Positions 1 through 5,711 of a stretch of DNA of 13,299 nt are shown here, in pieces; position 1 is the first letter of the stretch; every line of letters starts with the position of its first letter. Source of the stretch: an uncultured Olsenella sp. (GTDB lineage Bacteria; Actinomycetota; Coriobacteriia; Coriobacteriales; Atopobiaceae); contig CALCDK010000056.1 in NCBI GenBank assembly GCA_937900605.1, forward strand, positions 1-13,299, in the 5' to 3' direction. A program made the translations under genes and the position numbers. The notes beneath the pieces are model-generated. The model had not been told where the DNA came from, did no database searches, and was given only the letters and a program-made list of their open reading frames with translations.

Positions 1-68
1 TAAAGGGCGACCTGGATTACAGGAGCCCCATGCAGTACCGCAGGGACTTGGGTCTGCTAGCAGCGTAG
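1..68 (+). pseudogene. IS3-family transposase, C-terminal end only (runs in from left edge)
   Basis: Reading in the frame starting at base 3 gives KGDLDYRSPMQYRRDLGLLAA and then TAG at 66-68. The DYRSPMQYRRDLG stretch matches the extreme C-terminus of IS3-family (OrfB, rve/DDE integrase-core) transposases, which typically end in a (Y/L)RSPxxYR motif shortly before the stop. Only the last 21 or so codons lie inside the window, so it cannot be told whether the upstream gene is intact. The likely terminal inverted repeat follows directly downstream, as expected for such elements. The IS lies outside the conjugation operon and probably inserted next to, or at the edge of, the mobile element. Confidence 0.72.
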
Positions 69-71
69 GAT

Positions 72-104
72 GGATTCGGTCCAGGATCACCACCGCAGTC
101 CCCA
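72..104 (+). repeat. Probable right terminal inverted repeat of the IS3-family element
   Basis: This segment begins 3 bases after the transposase stop and ends in CCCCA, with the terminal CA dinucleotide common to IS3-family ends (on the other strand it would begin TGGGGACTGCGG). Position immediately behind the transposase C-terminus is where the right inverted repeat of IS3 elements sits. The left end is outside the window, so the match between the two ends cannot be tested and the exact boundary is uncertain. Confidence 0.45.
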
Positions 105-388
105 TTCAGCAAAGGGATGGCATCATTCATGCCAACATCCCCGAGTTCATGCGGGAAGAGAGGACATTCTAGGAGGGCAATGCCTCCTTTCGATACCCGC
201 CTGCGTGCGGCTGATCTTGAATGGGCGCCTTTGGCCTTCATTTGCTTTTATGCGCCTGCTGCATCGATTCAACGCATATTGACCTGGCGATGACAGAGAA
301 GAGGCGAACGACAGATGCCGGACCCCGGACGACAGCACCGCGGAAGAGGAGCATTCCGACCACAGCCGAACAATCTTCGATCCTAGGC
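105..388. other. Low-GC non-coding stretch between IS end and terminator
   Basis: There is no convincing gene here. The open frames on both strands are short, lack ribosome-binding sites and have compositions unlike the rest of the window. The G+C content is visibly lower than in the genes to the right. A 6-bp inverted repeat AGGAGG/CCTCCT (171-176 and 183-188, followed by TTT) is a possible weak hairpin. I see no tRNA, integrase site or recognisable promoter. It may be remnant or flanking DNA at the element's edge. Confidence 0.5.
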
Positions 389-417
389 AGGCGCCCGCAT
401 GGGCGCCTTTTACTTTT
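389..417 (+). terminator. Rho-independent terminator upstream of the excisionase-like gene
   Basis: There is a perfect 8-bp stem, AGGCGCCC (389-396) with GGGCGCCT (401-408), closed by the tetraloop GCAT, followed by TTTTACTTTT (408-417). It reads in the + direction and would insulate the element's genes from transcription arriving from the IS side. Because the stem also begins with A and ends with T, partial activity on the - strand is possible, but the T-tract favours +. Confidence 0.8.
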
Positions 418-421
418 CAGG

Positions 422-442
422 GCCTTAGCTGCCAGCTAAGGC
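422..442. repeat. 21-bp palindrome with 9-bp arms, just after the terminator
   Basis: The arms are GCCTTAGCT (422-430) and AGCTAAGGC (434-442), perfect complements separated by GCC. No T-tract follows, so it is not an ordinary terminator. A smaller inverted repeat ACGGC/GCCGT (445-449 and 455-459) follows directly. Possible roles are an operator for one of the two helix-turn-helix proteins downstream, a recombination or transfer site, or a transcript-processing hairpin. The sequence alone does not decide between these. Confidence 0.5.
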
Positions 443-474
443 GTACGGCTCATGGCCGTTTCGTGAAGGCCCGA

Positions 475-520
475 CCAGCTCGACCCATCCCCGCTTCCGC
501 CGCGCGTACCAGCCGCAATC
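475..520 (+). repeat. Two-block element, copy 1 (upstream of the regulatory/replication genes)
   Basis: Block A is CCAGCTCGACCCATC (475-489) and block B is GCCGCAATC (512-520). Both blocks recur in the same order at 2506-2520 and 2540-2548, ahead of the isolated 177-aa gene. The spacers are 22 and 19 bases and are not conserved. The two sites are the only long upstream regions within this part of the element, so a shared promoter or operator is likely. No strong sigma-70 hexamers can be seen in this copy. Confidence 0.5.
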
Positions 521-597
521 AGGCGGTCCAATCGTCGCGCAGGCGAAAACGCACACGAGACCGCGCAGGCGCATCGCGCGGAAAGATTGGAGGAACC

Positions 598-816
598 ATG
601 GCGCACGCTACGAAATGCGCCGCGCCCGAGGACAACCGGGGCCGCGACGAGTGGATGACGGTGATCGAGATGCAGGAGTACATGAGGGCGAGCAGAAACA
701 AGGCGTACGGCCTCATCTGGTCGGGAGAGATCGACTCGTACAGGCTCGGAAGGAAGCTCCTGGTTTCGAGGGCGTCAGTGGACGCCTACATCGAGTCGAG
801 GAGCGGCAGGAAATGA
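598..816 (+). CDS. Small helix-turn-helix protein, excisionase/AlpA (HTH_17) type
   Basis: This is a 72-aa protein. Residues about 20-69 (MTVIEMQEYMRASRNKAYGL, then WSGEIDSYRLGRKLLVSR and VDAYIESR) show the MerR-like HTH_17 fold found in recombination directionality factors and small regulators: helix-turn-helix, a two-strand wing around the glycine, and a closing DAYIE helix. Such proteins bend DNA at attachment sites during excision or act as transcriptional switches. The start at 598 is chosen because GGAGG (589-593) lies 4 bases upstream. The frame is open back to a GTG at 463, but that extension is Arg/Pro-rich and covers the two-block element, so it is probably untranslated. No integrase gene is next to it, so calling it Xis rather than a regulator is uncertain. 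Confidence 0.8.
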   Translation: MAHATKCAAPEDNRGRDEWMTVIEMQEYMRASRNKAYGLIWSGEIDSYRLGRKLLVSRASVDAYIESRSGRK

Positions 817-894
817 CGGCGGCGACCGCCCCGGGAGCCGCCCGCGGCCGGGCACGCGAGGGAGCCTCGAGACGAAAGGAGCTCGAGGACGACC

Positions 895-1143
895 ATGACC
901 AAGAGCACTAGCAGGAGCCAGGTGAGGCTCATCGCATCGACAAACGCGATATTCGGCGCCGACGAGGCGTGCGCGATGCTGCACATCAGCCGCGACGCCA
1001 TGTACCGGCTCGCCAAGGACCCCGACGACCCGTTCCCGATCCGCTACATCGGCGGCAAGACGCGCGACGGCATCGTGCTGCACGACGAGCTCGTCGCACG
1101 GGTCGAGCGGAACAGCGTCGTCGGCTCGCCCAGAAGGGGCTAG
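895..1143 (+). CDS. Second small helix-turn-helix DNA-binding protein
   Basis: This is an 82-aa protein. After a Ser/Arg-rich leader of about 20 residues, residues 23-75 (IFGADEACAMLHISRDAMYR, then DPFPIRYIGGKTRDGIVLHDELVARV) follow the HTH_17/AlpA layout: a tyrosine-ended recognition helix, a wing with the PIRYIGG turn, and an acidic-aliphatic last helix. GAGGA at 885-889 is spaced 5 bases from the ATG, with AAAGGAG further up. It starts 78 bases after the previous gene and ends 5 bases before the initiator gene, so the three are probably co-transcribed. It may act as a regulator of excision or replication, or as an architectural partner of the initiator at the iterons. The specific role is not visible. 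Confidence 0.75.
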   Translation: MTKSTSRSQVRLIASTNAIFGADEACAMLHISRDAMYRLAKDPDDPFPIRYIGGKTRDGIVLHDELVARVERNSVVGSPRRG

Positions 1144-1148
1144 CGCCG

Positions 1149-1664
1149 ATGGCGGCCGCAGGCCCGAAGGGGCGCGACGGCCCCTCTCCGCGCGAGTTCA
1201 CGGCGGTACGGCACTTCATGATGGCGGACCTGGGCCTCTCCGGCCTTCCCCTGCTCGTCTACGCGCGCATCTTCGGCTTCTGCGACGGCGGGTGCGACTA
1301 CTTCGAGAGCAAGGGCAACCTGGCCCGCTTCCTCAACGTGCAGGAGCGCAGCGCCCACCGCGCCATCCGCGACCTGCTCGACCGGGGCCTCATCGAGGAA
1401 TGCGGTGTGCACGTCCCGGCGCGCGGGCATGCCACGAAGCGATATCGCATCGTGCGCGAGAGGCTGCCACCCGGAGCGCTGGCAACCCCTGACGATTCGT
1501 CAGGGTTCCAGACGCGAAAGGGTGACGAAATGACAGGGTTCGCCGAGAACAAGGGTGACGAACCGTCAGGGTTTGCAGCCCGAACCCCTGACGAAATGAC
1601 AGGGAAACCCCTGACGATATGCCACCCAATAAGCAAAAGGGACAACAAGGACTTCAGAAGATAA
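1149..1664 (+). CDS. Winged-helix replication initiator with intragenic iterons (putative)
   Basis: This is a 171-aa protein. Residues about 15-80 (FTAVRHFMMADLGLSGLPLL through LARFLNVQERSAHRAIRDLL and DRGLIEE) form a helix-turn-helix/winged-helix region like those of phage-type replisome organisers and Firmicutes element initiators. After it comes a low-complexity tail with four 11-residue repeats, TPDDSSGFQTR, KGDEMTGFAEN, KGDEPSGFAAR and TPDEMTGKPLT, at residues about 113-156. These are the translation of 33-bp DNA repeats that look like origin iterons. The start at 1149 has AAGGGG about 9 bases upstream and lies 5 bases after the preceding stop. A DnaC-like loader gene follows 14 bases later, which supports a replication role. 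It has no catalytic motifs. The alternative is a plain regulator with a repetitive linker. Confidence 0.65.
   Translation: MAAAGPKGRDGPSPREFTAVRHFMMADLGLSGLPLLVYARIFGFCDGGCDYFESKGNLARFLNVQERSAHRAIRDLLDRGLIEECGVHVPARGHATKRYRIVRERLPPGALATPDDSSGFQTRKGDEMTGFAENKGDEPSGFAARTPDEMTGKPLTICHPISKRDNKDFRR
1485..1618 (+). repeat. Iteron array: four 33-bp repeats plus a fifth half copy
   Basis: The core TGACGA occurs at 1490, 1523, 1556, 1589 and 1612, so the first four copies are spaced exactly 33 bp apart and the last 23 bp. The fuller unit is (C/G)TGACGAnnnnnCAGGG. Copies 1 and 3 are near-perfect palindromes (copy 1: CCCTGACG, ATT, CGTCAGGG at 1487-1505), while copies 2 and 4 share TGACGAAATGACAGGG. 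The fifth copy, CCCCTGACGAT at 1608-1618, is in a different reading frame relative to the gene. A spacing of about three helical turns places the copies on nearly the same face of the DNA, as in replication-initiator binding arrays. Confidence 0.8.
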
Positions 1665-1668
1665 GGAA
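1485..1668. other. Putative replication origin inside the initiator gene
   Basis: The iteron array is followed at once by an A-rich stretch (about 1629-1664, roughly 60 percent A+T against a very GC-rich background) that could serve as an unwinding element. Initiator gene, internal iterons, A+T-rich segment and then a helicase-loader gene is the order seen in the lambda O-ori-P region and in several Gram-positive RepA_N-type plasmids where the origin lies within rep. Origin function is inferred from this layout; no DnaA box is obvious. Confidence 0.55.
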
Positions 1669-1678
1669 GGGGCGCCTG

Positions 1679-2469
1679 ATGGACCAAGCGGGACTCATCA
1701 CCCTGGAGCAGGCCCGCGGGCGGCCGGGCTCTCCTTCGACGAGCCGGAGCCGAGGGCGTGCCCGCACTGCGGCGCCGCCCTCGAACCGCTCGGCGCAGCG
1801 CTGGCGGGCAGGGTCGCCTGGGTCTCCAGCGCCCCCTGCCCGTGCGAGGGCGCAACCAGCGAGCGGGAGGCCGAGGCGCGAAGGCGCGCGGCCCTCGCCG
1901 CCAAGGAGGAGGCCGCCCGCCGGGAGAAGGCGCTCGCGCGCGCGGGCATCCCCAGGCGCTACTGGGCCGCCGAGGCCGACCGCCCCGAGTTCGCCGAGTA
2001 CATCGCCTCGTTCGCCGGCAACGGAGGCGCCGGGCTCTACATACACGGGGGCGTCGGCGCCGGAAAGACGCACGCCGCCTCCGCCATGGCCAGGCTGTTC
2101 GCCGAGGCCGGCTACGACGTCGCCTTCACGACGGCCAAGGGCATGCTCGAGCGCGTGAAGGCCACGTTCGACGAGGGCGGCACCGAGGCGGCCGTCGCGC
2201 GGTACGCCAAGTGCGATGTCCTCGTGCTCGACGACCTCGGCAAGGAGGACGCGACCGAGTGGTCCGTCGGCACCGTGTTCAGCGTGCTCGACGCGCGCTA
2301 CGAGGACATGCGCCCGACCATCGTCACGTCGAACTACGCGCCCGGCGCGCTTGCGGACAGGCTCGCCAGGCGCGGCGAGCGCGTAACGGCAGAGGCGATC
2401 GCGAGCAGGATCTCCCAGACCTGCAGGCCCGTCTACCTGGGCGAGAGGGACAGGCGCCGGCGCAGCTAG
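1679..2469 (+). CDS. DnaC/IstB-like helicase-loader ATPase, frameshifted near the N-terminus
   Basis: The body reads in the frame ending with TAG at 2467. It has a zinc-finger-like CPHCG...CPC segment (about residues 30-58), an Arg/Ala-rich linker, Walker A GGVGAGKTH (lysine codon at 2065), Walker B VLVLDDLGKE (from about 2218), the sensor-like TIVTSNY, and a C-terminal Arg finger region. This matches DnaC/DnaI/IstB ATPases that load replicative helicase. That frame has no ATG, GTG or TTG between its stop at 1630 and the ATG at 2086, which lies after Walker A. The good start is the ATG at 1679, with AAGGAAGGGG before it, but it begins MDQAGLITLEQAR in the neighbouring frame. Joining the two frames needs a -1 shift or one missing base around 1710-1735. 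It may be a real pseudogene, a sequence error or frameshifting. Confidence 0.75.
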
Positions 2470-2498
2470 CTTGTGCGCTTCCCGTGGAGGCGCGGACG

Positions 2499-2562
2499 GC
2501 TCGACCCAGCTCGACCCATCGCGGGCGGCCCTGCTCTCTGCCGCAATCGAAATCGCTATACA
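2499..2562 (+). promoter_or_regulatory. Two-block element, copy 2, with tandem 10-bp repeat and possible -10
   Basis: GCTCGACCCA is present twice in tandem (2499-2508 and 2509-2518). The block A sequence CCAGCTCGACCCATC (2506-2520) and block B GCCGCAATC (2540-2548) repeat those at 475-520. TATACA at 2557-2562 could be a -10 hexamer, but the expected -35 position reads CTCTCT, so any promoter would be weak or activator-dependent. The region lies between the loader gene and an isolated gene that ends in its own terminator, which is where a promoter is needed. Confidence 0.45.
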
Positions 2563-2670
2563 CGTCTTGGGCGGCGCCGACGCGCCGGCACGCACGCCTG
2601 CTCCGACTCGCACCGTGCCCCCATCGCGAGGACGCCGCCCGCCAAGCAACAAACGAAAGACGGAGGGCCC

Positions 2671-3204
2671 ATGGACGGCTTCGAGAGGATAACCGGCCGC
2701 GAGCACGAAGAGCTCGTGGAGAAGTGCCAGGAGAACGGCTGGCTCAAGGTCGGCGGCTTCGACTGGCAGGACGACCCGTTCCTCGAGGAGTACCCCTACG
2801 AGTTCTCCCGCACGGAGAGCGTCGACAGGCTCCGCGAGGCGCTGGGCTCGGGCAACTGGGCCATACGCCAGGGGTTCTGCTACCGCGACCTCGCGTTCAT
2901 CCAGCAGGTGAACGGCGGCGACGAGTGGTGGACGCTCAAGCGCGACGGCGACGCGTGGACCGGCTTCGAGAGCTGGAGCTTCGGCGCCATCGCCCAGGAG
3001 CCCGAGCGGTTCGAGCGCGCCATGCGCGACATGTGCGAGGCGACGCCGGAGCAGTGCCGCAGCGGCGAGTGGGCCCATCTGCACGAGAAGGCTCCCGAGC
3101 CGCTGGCGCAGCGCGCCGCGTCCGCCCGCGAGGCGAGCCGCGCGCACGCCGGGCAGGAAGCCCGCGCCCCAATGGCGCGCGAGAGGGCCGTCGGGGCCGA
3201 ATAG
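2671..3204 (+). CDS. Hypothetical acidic/Trp-rich protein, 177 aa, own transcription unit
   Basis: I do not recognise this 177-aa protein. It begins MDGFERITGREHEELVEKCQ and has a compact region rich in aromatic and acidic residues (FDWQDDPFLEEYPYEF, then IRQGFCYRDLAFIQQVNGGD, then EWWTLKRDGDAWTGFESWSF) at residues about 25-110. This suggests a small globular cytoplasmic domain. There is no signal peptide, membrane segment or nucleotide-binding motif. The last 40 residues turn into an Arg/Ala/Glu-rich helix, QRAASAREASRAHAGQ, which is also found in the PcfB-like protein and in the 152-aa protein at 12258. The start has GGAGG at 2662-2666. A regulatory region lies upstream and a strong terminator directly downstream, so it is probably monocistronic. 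The position between replication and transfer modules is compatible with a role in transfer, but the function is unknown. Confidence 0.75.
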   Translation: MDGFERITGREHEELVEKCQENGWLKVGGFDWQDDPFLEEYPYEFSRTESVDRLREALGSGNWAIRQGFCYRDLAFIQQVNGGDEWWTLKRDGDAWTGFESWSFGAIAQEPERFERAMRDMCEATPEQCRSGEWAHLHEKAPEPLAQRAASAREASRAHAGQEARAPMARERAVGAE

Positions 3205-3212
3205 GGACGACC

Positions 3213-3235
3213 GGGGCGCGAAGGCGCCCCTTTTT
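3213..3235 (+). terminator. Rho-independent terminator after the 177-aa gene
   Basis: There is a 7-bp G+C stem, GGGGCGC (3213-3219) with GCGCCCC (3224-3230), a GAAG loop, then TTTTT (3231-3235). It sits 8 bases after the stop codon at 3204 and before the ribosome-binding site of the PcfB-like gene. Transcription of the transfer operon therefore needs read-through or a promoter in the remaining short gap. Confidence 0.88.
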
Positions 3236-3261
3236 CATCTCGACTGGAAGGGAGGCGCGGG

Positions 3262-3813
3262 ATGGCGAGCGACTACGGGGACGAGGCGGGCGGCAAGCTG
3301 CTCGACTGGATGCTGAGAATCGGCCAGGAGGCCGGCGCCGAGGCAATGGCGCGCAGCGCGAGGGAGCTCTCAGAGCGCCTCGCAGGGATCCGCGGGACCA
3401 TCGCCGGCGGGCGCGCCGAGGCCATCGCGGCCGACGGCGCGCCGACCTACGCGAAGCTCAGCCTCGAGGAGCTCTCTGGGCTTCCCGAGTACGCGACGAT
3501 CAAGGAGGTCGTCTCCGACAAGCTGCGCGCCGCGTCGGTCGAGCACCACATCATCCCCGGCGAGGGCCGCGACTGGCTGCTCTTCAAGGTGGAGGACGCC
3601 CCCGAGGTCGACGAGGCCTTCCGCCAGCTGGAGCAAGAGACGGGCAAGGCCGCCGATCGCGCAAGGGAGCGGCTCTCCGAGATAGCCGAGAGGCGCCAGG
3701 AGCCCGAGCGGCTGGCGGAGCGCGCGGAGCGTGCGCGCGAGGCGTCGAGGGCCCACAGCCAGGACATCGGCCGGGAGCGCGGCCCGCGCCAGATCGAGGG
3801 GCCCGAGAGATGA
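3262..3813 (+). CDS. PcfB/DUF3801-like relaxosome accessory protein
   Basis: This is a 183-aa protein. Residues about 60-130 (PTYAKLSLEELSGLPEYATI, then VVSDKLRAASVEHHIIPGEG and DWLLFKVEDAPEVDEAF) match the general layout of the DUF3801 family. In pCF10 the member PcfB helps dock the relaxase complex to the VirD4 coupling protein. The N-terminus (KLLDWMLRIGQEAGAEAMAR) is helical, like the family's leader. The tail RLAERAERAREASRAHSQDI is strongly basic and shared with two other proteins in this window. It overlaps virD4 by ATGA (start at 3810, stop at 3811-3813), the arrangement usual for pcfB-pcfC type pairs. GGGAGG about 10 bases upstream fixes the start. The family call rests on both pattern and position, and the similarity is only moderate. 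Confidence 0.62.
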   Translation: MASDYGDEAGGKLLDWMLRIGQEAGAEAMARSARELSERLAGIRGTIAGGRAEAIAADGAPTYAKLSLEELSGLPEYATIKEVVSDKLRAASVEHHIIPGEGRDWLLFKVEDAPEVDEAFRQLEQETGKAADRARERLSEIAERRQEPERLAERAERAREASRAHSQDIGRERGPRQIEGPER

Positions 3814-5627
3814 GGTGGCAGGCGGCGGCCGCGCTGGCCGCAGCCGCGTTCGCCATGGGAGATGCAGCGGCCGCGGCAATAGCGGCGTCGGGCGCGAACC
3901 CGATCCTCGACCCGGAGGCCGCCATGGCGGCGATCCCGGCAGCGCTCCGCGCGGGGCGCGTCTTCTCCGCGGAGGCGCTTCCCCTGTGCGCCGGGACCGC
4001 CTGCGCGTGCGGCGCGCTCCTCGCCTGGGCCCGCTCACTGGGGACCAAGGGGGCCCGGCGCGACGGCGAGGAGCACGGGAGCTCCAGGTGGGCCACGCGC
4101 AAGGACATCGCGCCCTTCGGCGACCCCAAGGACCCCGACAACAACATCATCCTCACCGACAACGCGCGCATCCGCCTCGTGAGCCGCAGGTTCGACCTCT
4201 CCACCGACACCAACGACAACGTGCTCGTGGTTGGAGGACCCGGCACCGGCAAGACGCGCTACTACGTCAAGCCGAACCTCCTGCAGGCCAACGCCAGCTT
4301 CTTCGTGACCGACCCGAAGGGCACGCTCATCCGCGAGATGGGCGGCGCGCTGGCGGAGCTCGGCTACGAGATCCGCGCGTTCGACACCATCGACTTCACG
4401 CGCTCCATGCGCTTCAACCCCATAGCCTACATACGCGACGAGGCGGGCGTCATCCGCTTCGCCCGCGGCATCGTCGCCAACACCGAGGGCGAGGCCGACC
4501 ACAAGGGCGACCCCTACTGGGAGAAGGCCGAGCGCCTGGTCTACACCGCGCTCACGGCCTACCTCGTCATGCACTGCGAGCCCGCCGACCGAAACCTCGA
4601 CGGGCTGCTCACGCTGCTCTCGCTCGCCGACGCCCGCGACGACCCGGGCTACATGAGCCCGCTCGACATGGTGTTCCGCGAGCTGGAGACCGGCGAGCGC
4701 TACGTCAGGCGCGGCGGCGCTTCGGCGGAGGGCGGATCGCTGCGCGGCTTCGCCGAGGAGGACGGCGCGTGGGAGTGGGTCAAGGTCCGCGAGCCGGCGC
4801 CGCCCGACGACTTCGCGCTCGCGAGCTACCGCGAGTTCCGCGTCGCCGCCGGCGACACCATGAAGTCGATGCTCTCGAGCTGCAACGTCCGCCTGAAGCC
4901 GCTGTCCATCCGTGCCGTCCGCGACCTCACCTCCAAAGACGAGCTCGACCTCGCCCACATGGGCGACGAGGGCGCCAAGGTCGCGCTCTTCGCGTCGATG
5001 AGCGACACCGACTCGACCTTCGACTTCCTGTTCGCCCTGCTCATGGACACGGCCGTGAGCGCGCTTTGCGCCGAGGCGCTCGAGGCGCACGGCGGCTCGC
5101 TGCCCACGACGGTGCACTTCGTCTTCGACGAGTTCGCCAACATCGGGCGCATACCCGACTTCGAGCGGACCATCGCCGTCACCCGCAGCCGGAACATCGC
5201 CGTCTCGATGATCGCCCAGTCTCTCTCGCAGCTGAAGGAGACCTACGGCGACAACAACGCCGAGACCATCGTGAACGCCTGCGACACGCTGCTCTACCTG
5301 GGTGGCAAGGCGAACGAGACCAACGAGGAGATCAGCAAGATGGCCGGCAAGCAGACGGTGGCGAGCGAGACGCAGAGCGACTCGCGGGGCGCCGGCTGGA
5401 CCCGAACCGTGAACCGAGGCATCTCCGAGCGCGACCTCATACAGCCCGCCGAGGTGGCGCGCATGCCGCGCGAGGACGCGCTCGTGCTCGTGAACGGGTG
5501 CATGCCGCTCATGGACCGGAAGTACCGGCTCGAGCGCCACCCGCGCTCGCGCCTGCTCGAGGAGGCCGCGCGCCGCGGCCCGTTCGACTTCGCGGAGTAC
5601 CGCAGACGGAAGGGCGGCCCCTCGTGA
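3810..5627 (+). CDS. virD4: VirD4/TraG-family type IV coupling protein
   Basis: This 605-aa ATPase brings relaxase-bound DNA to the type IV secretion channel. The N-terminus has two hydrophobic stretches (residues about 5-28 and 50-70) for membrane anchoring. Next comes the family signature SSRWATRKDI near residue 95, Walker A GGPGTGKTR (lysine 148), VTDPKG, and Walker B VFDEFANIG (aspartate 440). After that are the TRSRNIAVSMIAQSLSQLK segment and the C-terminal LYLGGKANETNEEISKMAGK stretch, all typical of TraG/VirD4 proteins of Gram-positive conjugative elements. Compared with Firmicutes relatives there appears to be an extra acidic segment at about residues 293-332 (VRRGGASAEGGSLRGFAEED), just before the conserved F(A/R)VAAGDTMKS region. 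It is translationally coupled to the PcfB-like gene by a 4-base overlap. Confidence 0.95.
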   Translation: MRWQAAAALAAAAFAMGDAAAAAIAASGANPILDPEAAMAAIPAALRAGRVFSAEALPLCAGTACACGALLAWARSLGTKGARRDGEEHGSSRWATRKDIAPFGDPKDPDNNIILTDNARIRLVSRRFDLSTDTNDNVLVVGGPGTGKTRYYVKPNLLQANASFFVTDPKGTLIREMGGALAELGYEIRAFDTIDFTRSMRFNPIAYIRDEAGVIRFARGIVANTEGEADHKGDPYWEKAERLVYTALTAYLVMHCEPADRNLDGLLTLLSLADARDDPGYMSPLDMVFRELETGERYVRRGGASAEGGSLRGFAEEDGAWEWVKVREPAPPDDFALASYREFRVAAGDTMKSMLSSCNVRLKPLSIRAVRDLTSKDELDLAHMGDEGAKVALFASMSDTDSTFDFLFALLMDTAVSALCAEALEAHGGSLPTTVHFVFDEFANIGRIPDFERTIAVTRSRNIAVSMIAQSLSQLKETYGDNNAETIVNACDTLLYLGGKANETNEEISKMAGKQTVASETQSDSRGAGWTRTVNRGISERDLIQPAEVARMPREDALVLVNGCMPLMDRKYRLERHPRSRLLEEAARRGPFDFAEYRRRKGGPS

Positions 5628-5648
5628 CGGGGCCGCGCCGGTCGCGGG

Positions 5649-5669
5649 CCTCCCCCGCCGCGGGGGAGG
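5649..5669 (+). promoter_or_regulatory. Strong intercistronic hairpin between virD4 and the Maff2 gene
   Basis: Arms CCTCCCCCG (5649-5657) and CGGGGGAGG (5661-5669) are perfect 9-bp complements with a 3-base loop. No T-run follows; instead an A-rich leader leads to the AAAGGAG of the next gene (5699-5705). A hairpin of this kind would be expected to stabilise or process the transcript, or to attenuate partially, and so set the downstream genes at a different level from virD4. The structure is plain; the role is inferred. Confidence 0.6.
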
Positions 5670-5711
5670 AGCAGCAAGGAACATCGTCAACCGAAAGCAA
5701 AGGAGAGCAGC

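Noticed and set aside
70..439. Short open frames on both strands in the left non-coding stretch
   Set aside because: They overlap the IS terminal repeat or read across the terminator hairpin, lack ribosome-binding sites and show no recognisable protein features.
561..581. CCGCGC/GCGCGG hairpin before the first HTH gene
   Set aside because: Only 6 bp with a 9-base loop in very GC-rich DNA; easily arises by chance.
463..597. N-terminal extension of the first HTH protein from a GTG at 463
   Set aside because: Arg/Pro-rich, no ribosome-binding site, and covers the two-block repeat; the ATG at 598 has GGAGG in place.
1485..1618. CRISPR array
   Set aside because: The repeats are short, the intervening bases are also partly repeated and coding, and no cas genes are present; iterons explain them better.
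1758..3809. A very long open frame in phase with virD4 extending about 680 codons upstream
   Set aside because: It is Arg/Pro-rich, lies over the loader, 177-aa and PcfB-like genes in another frame, and has no start site; typical GC-rich out-of-frame opening. virD4 starts at 3810 with an ATGA overlap.
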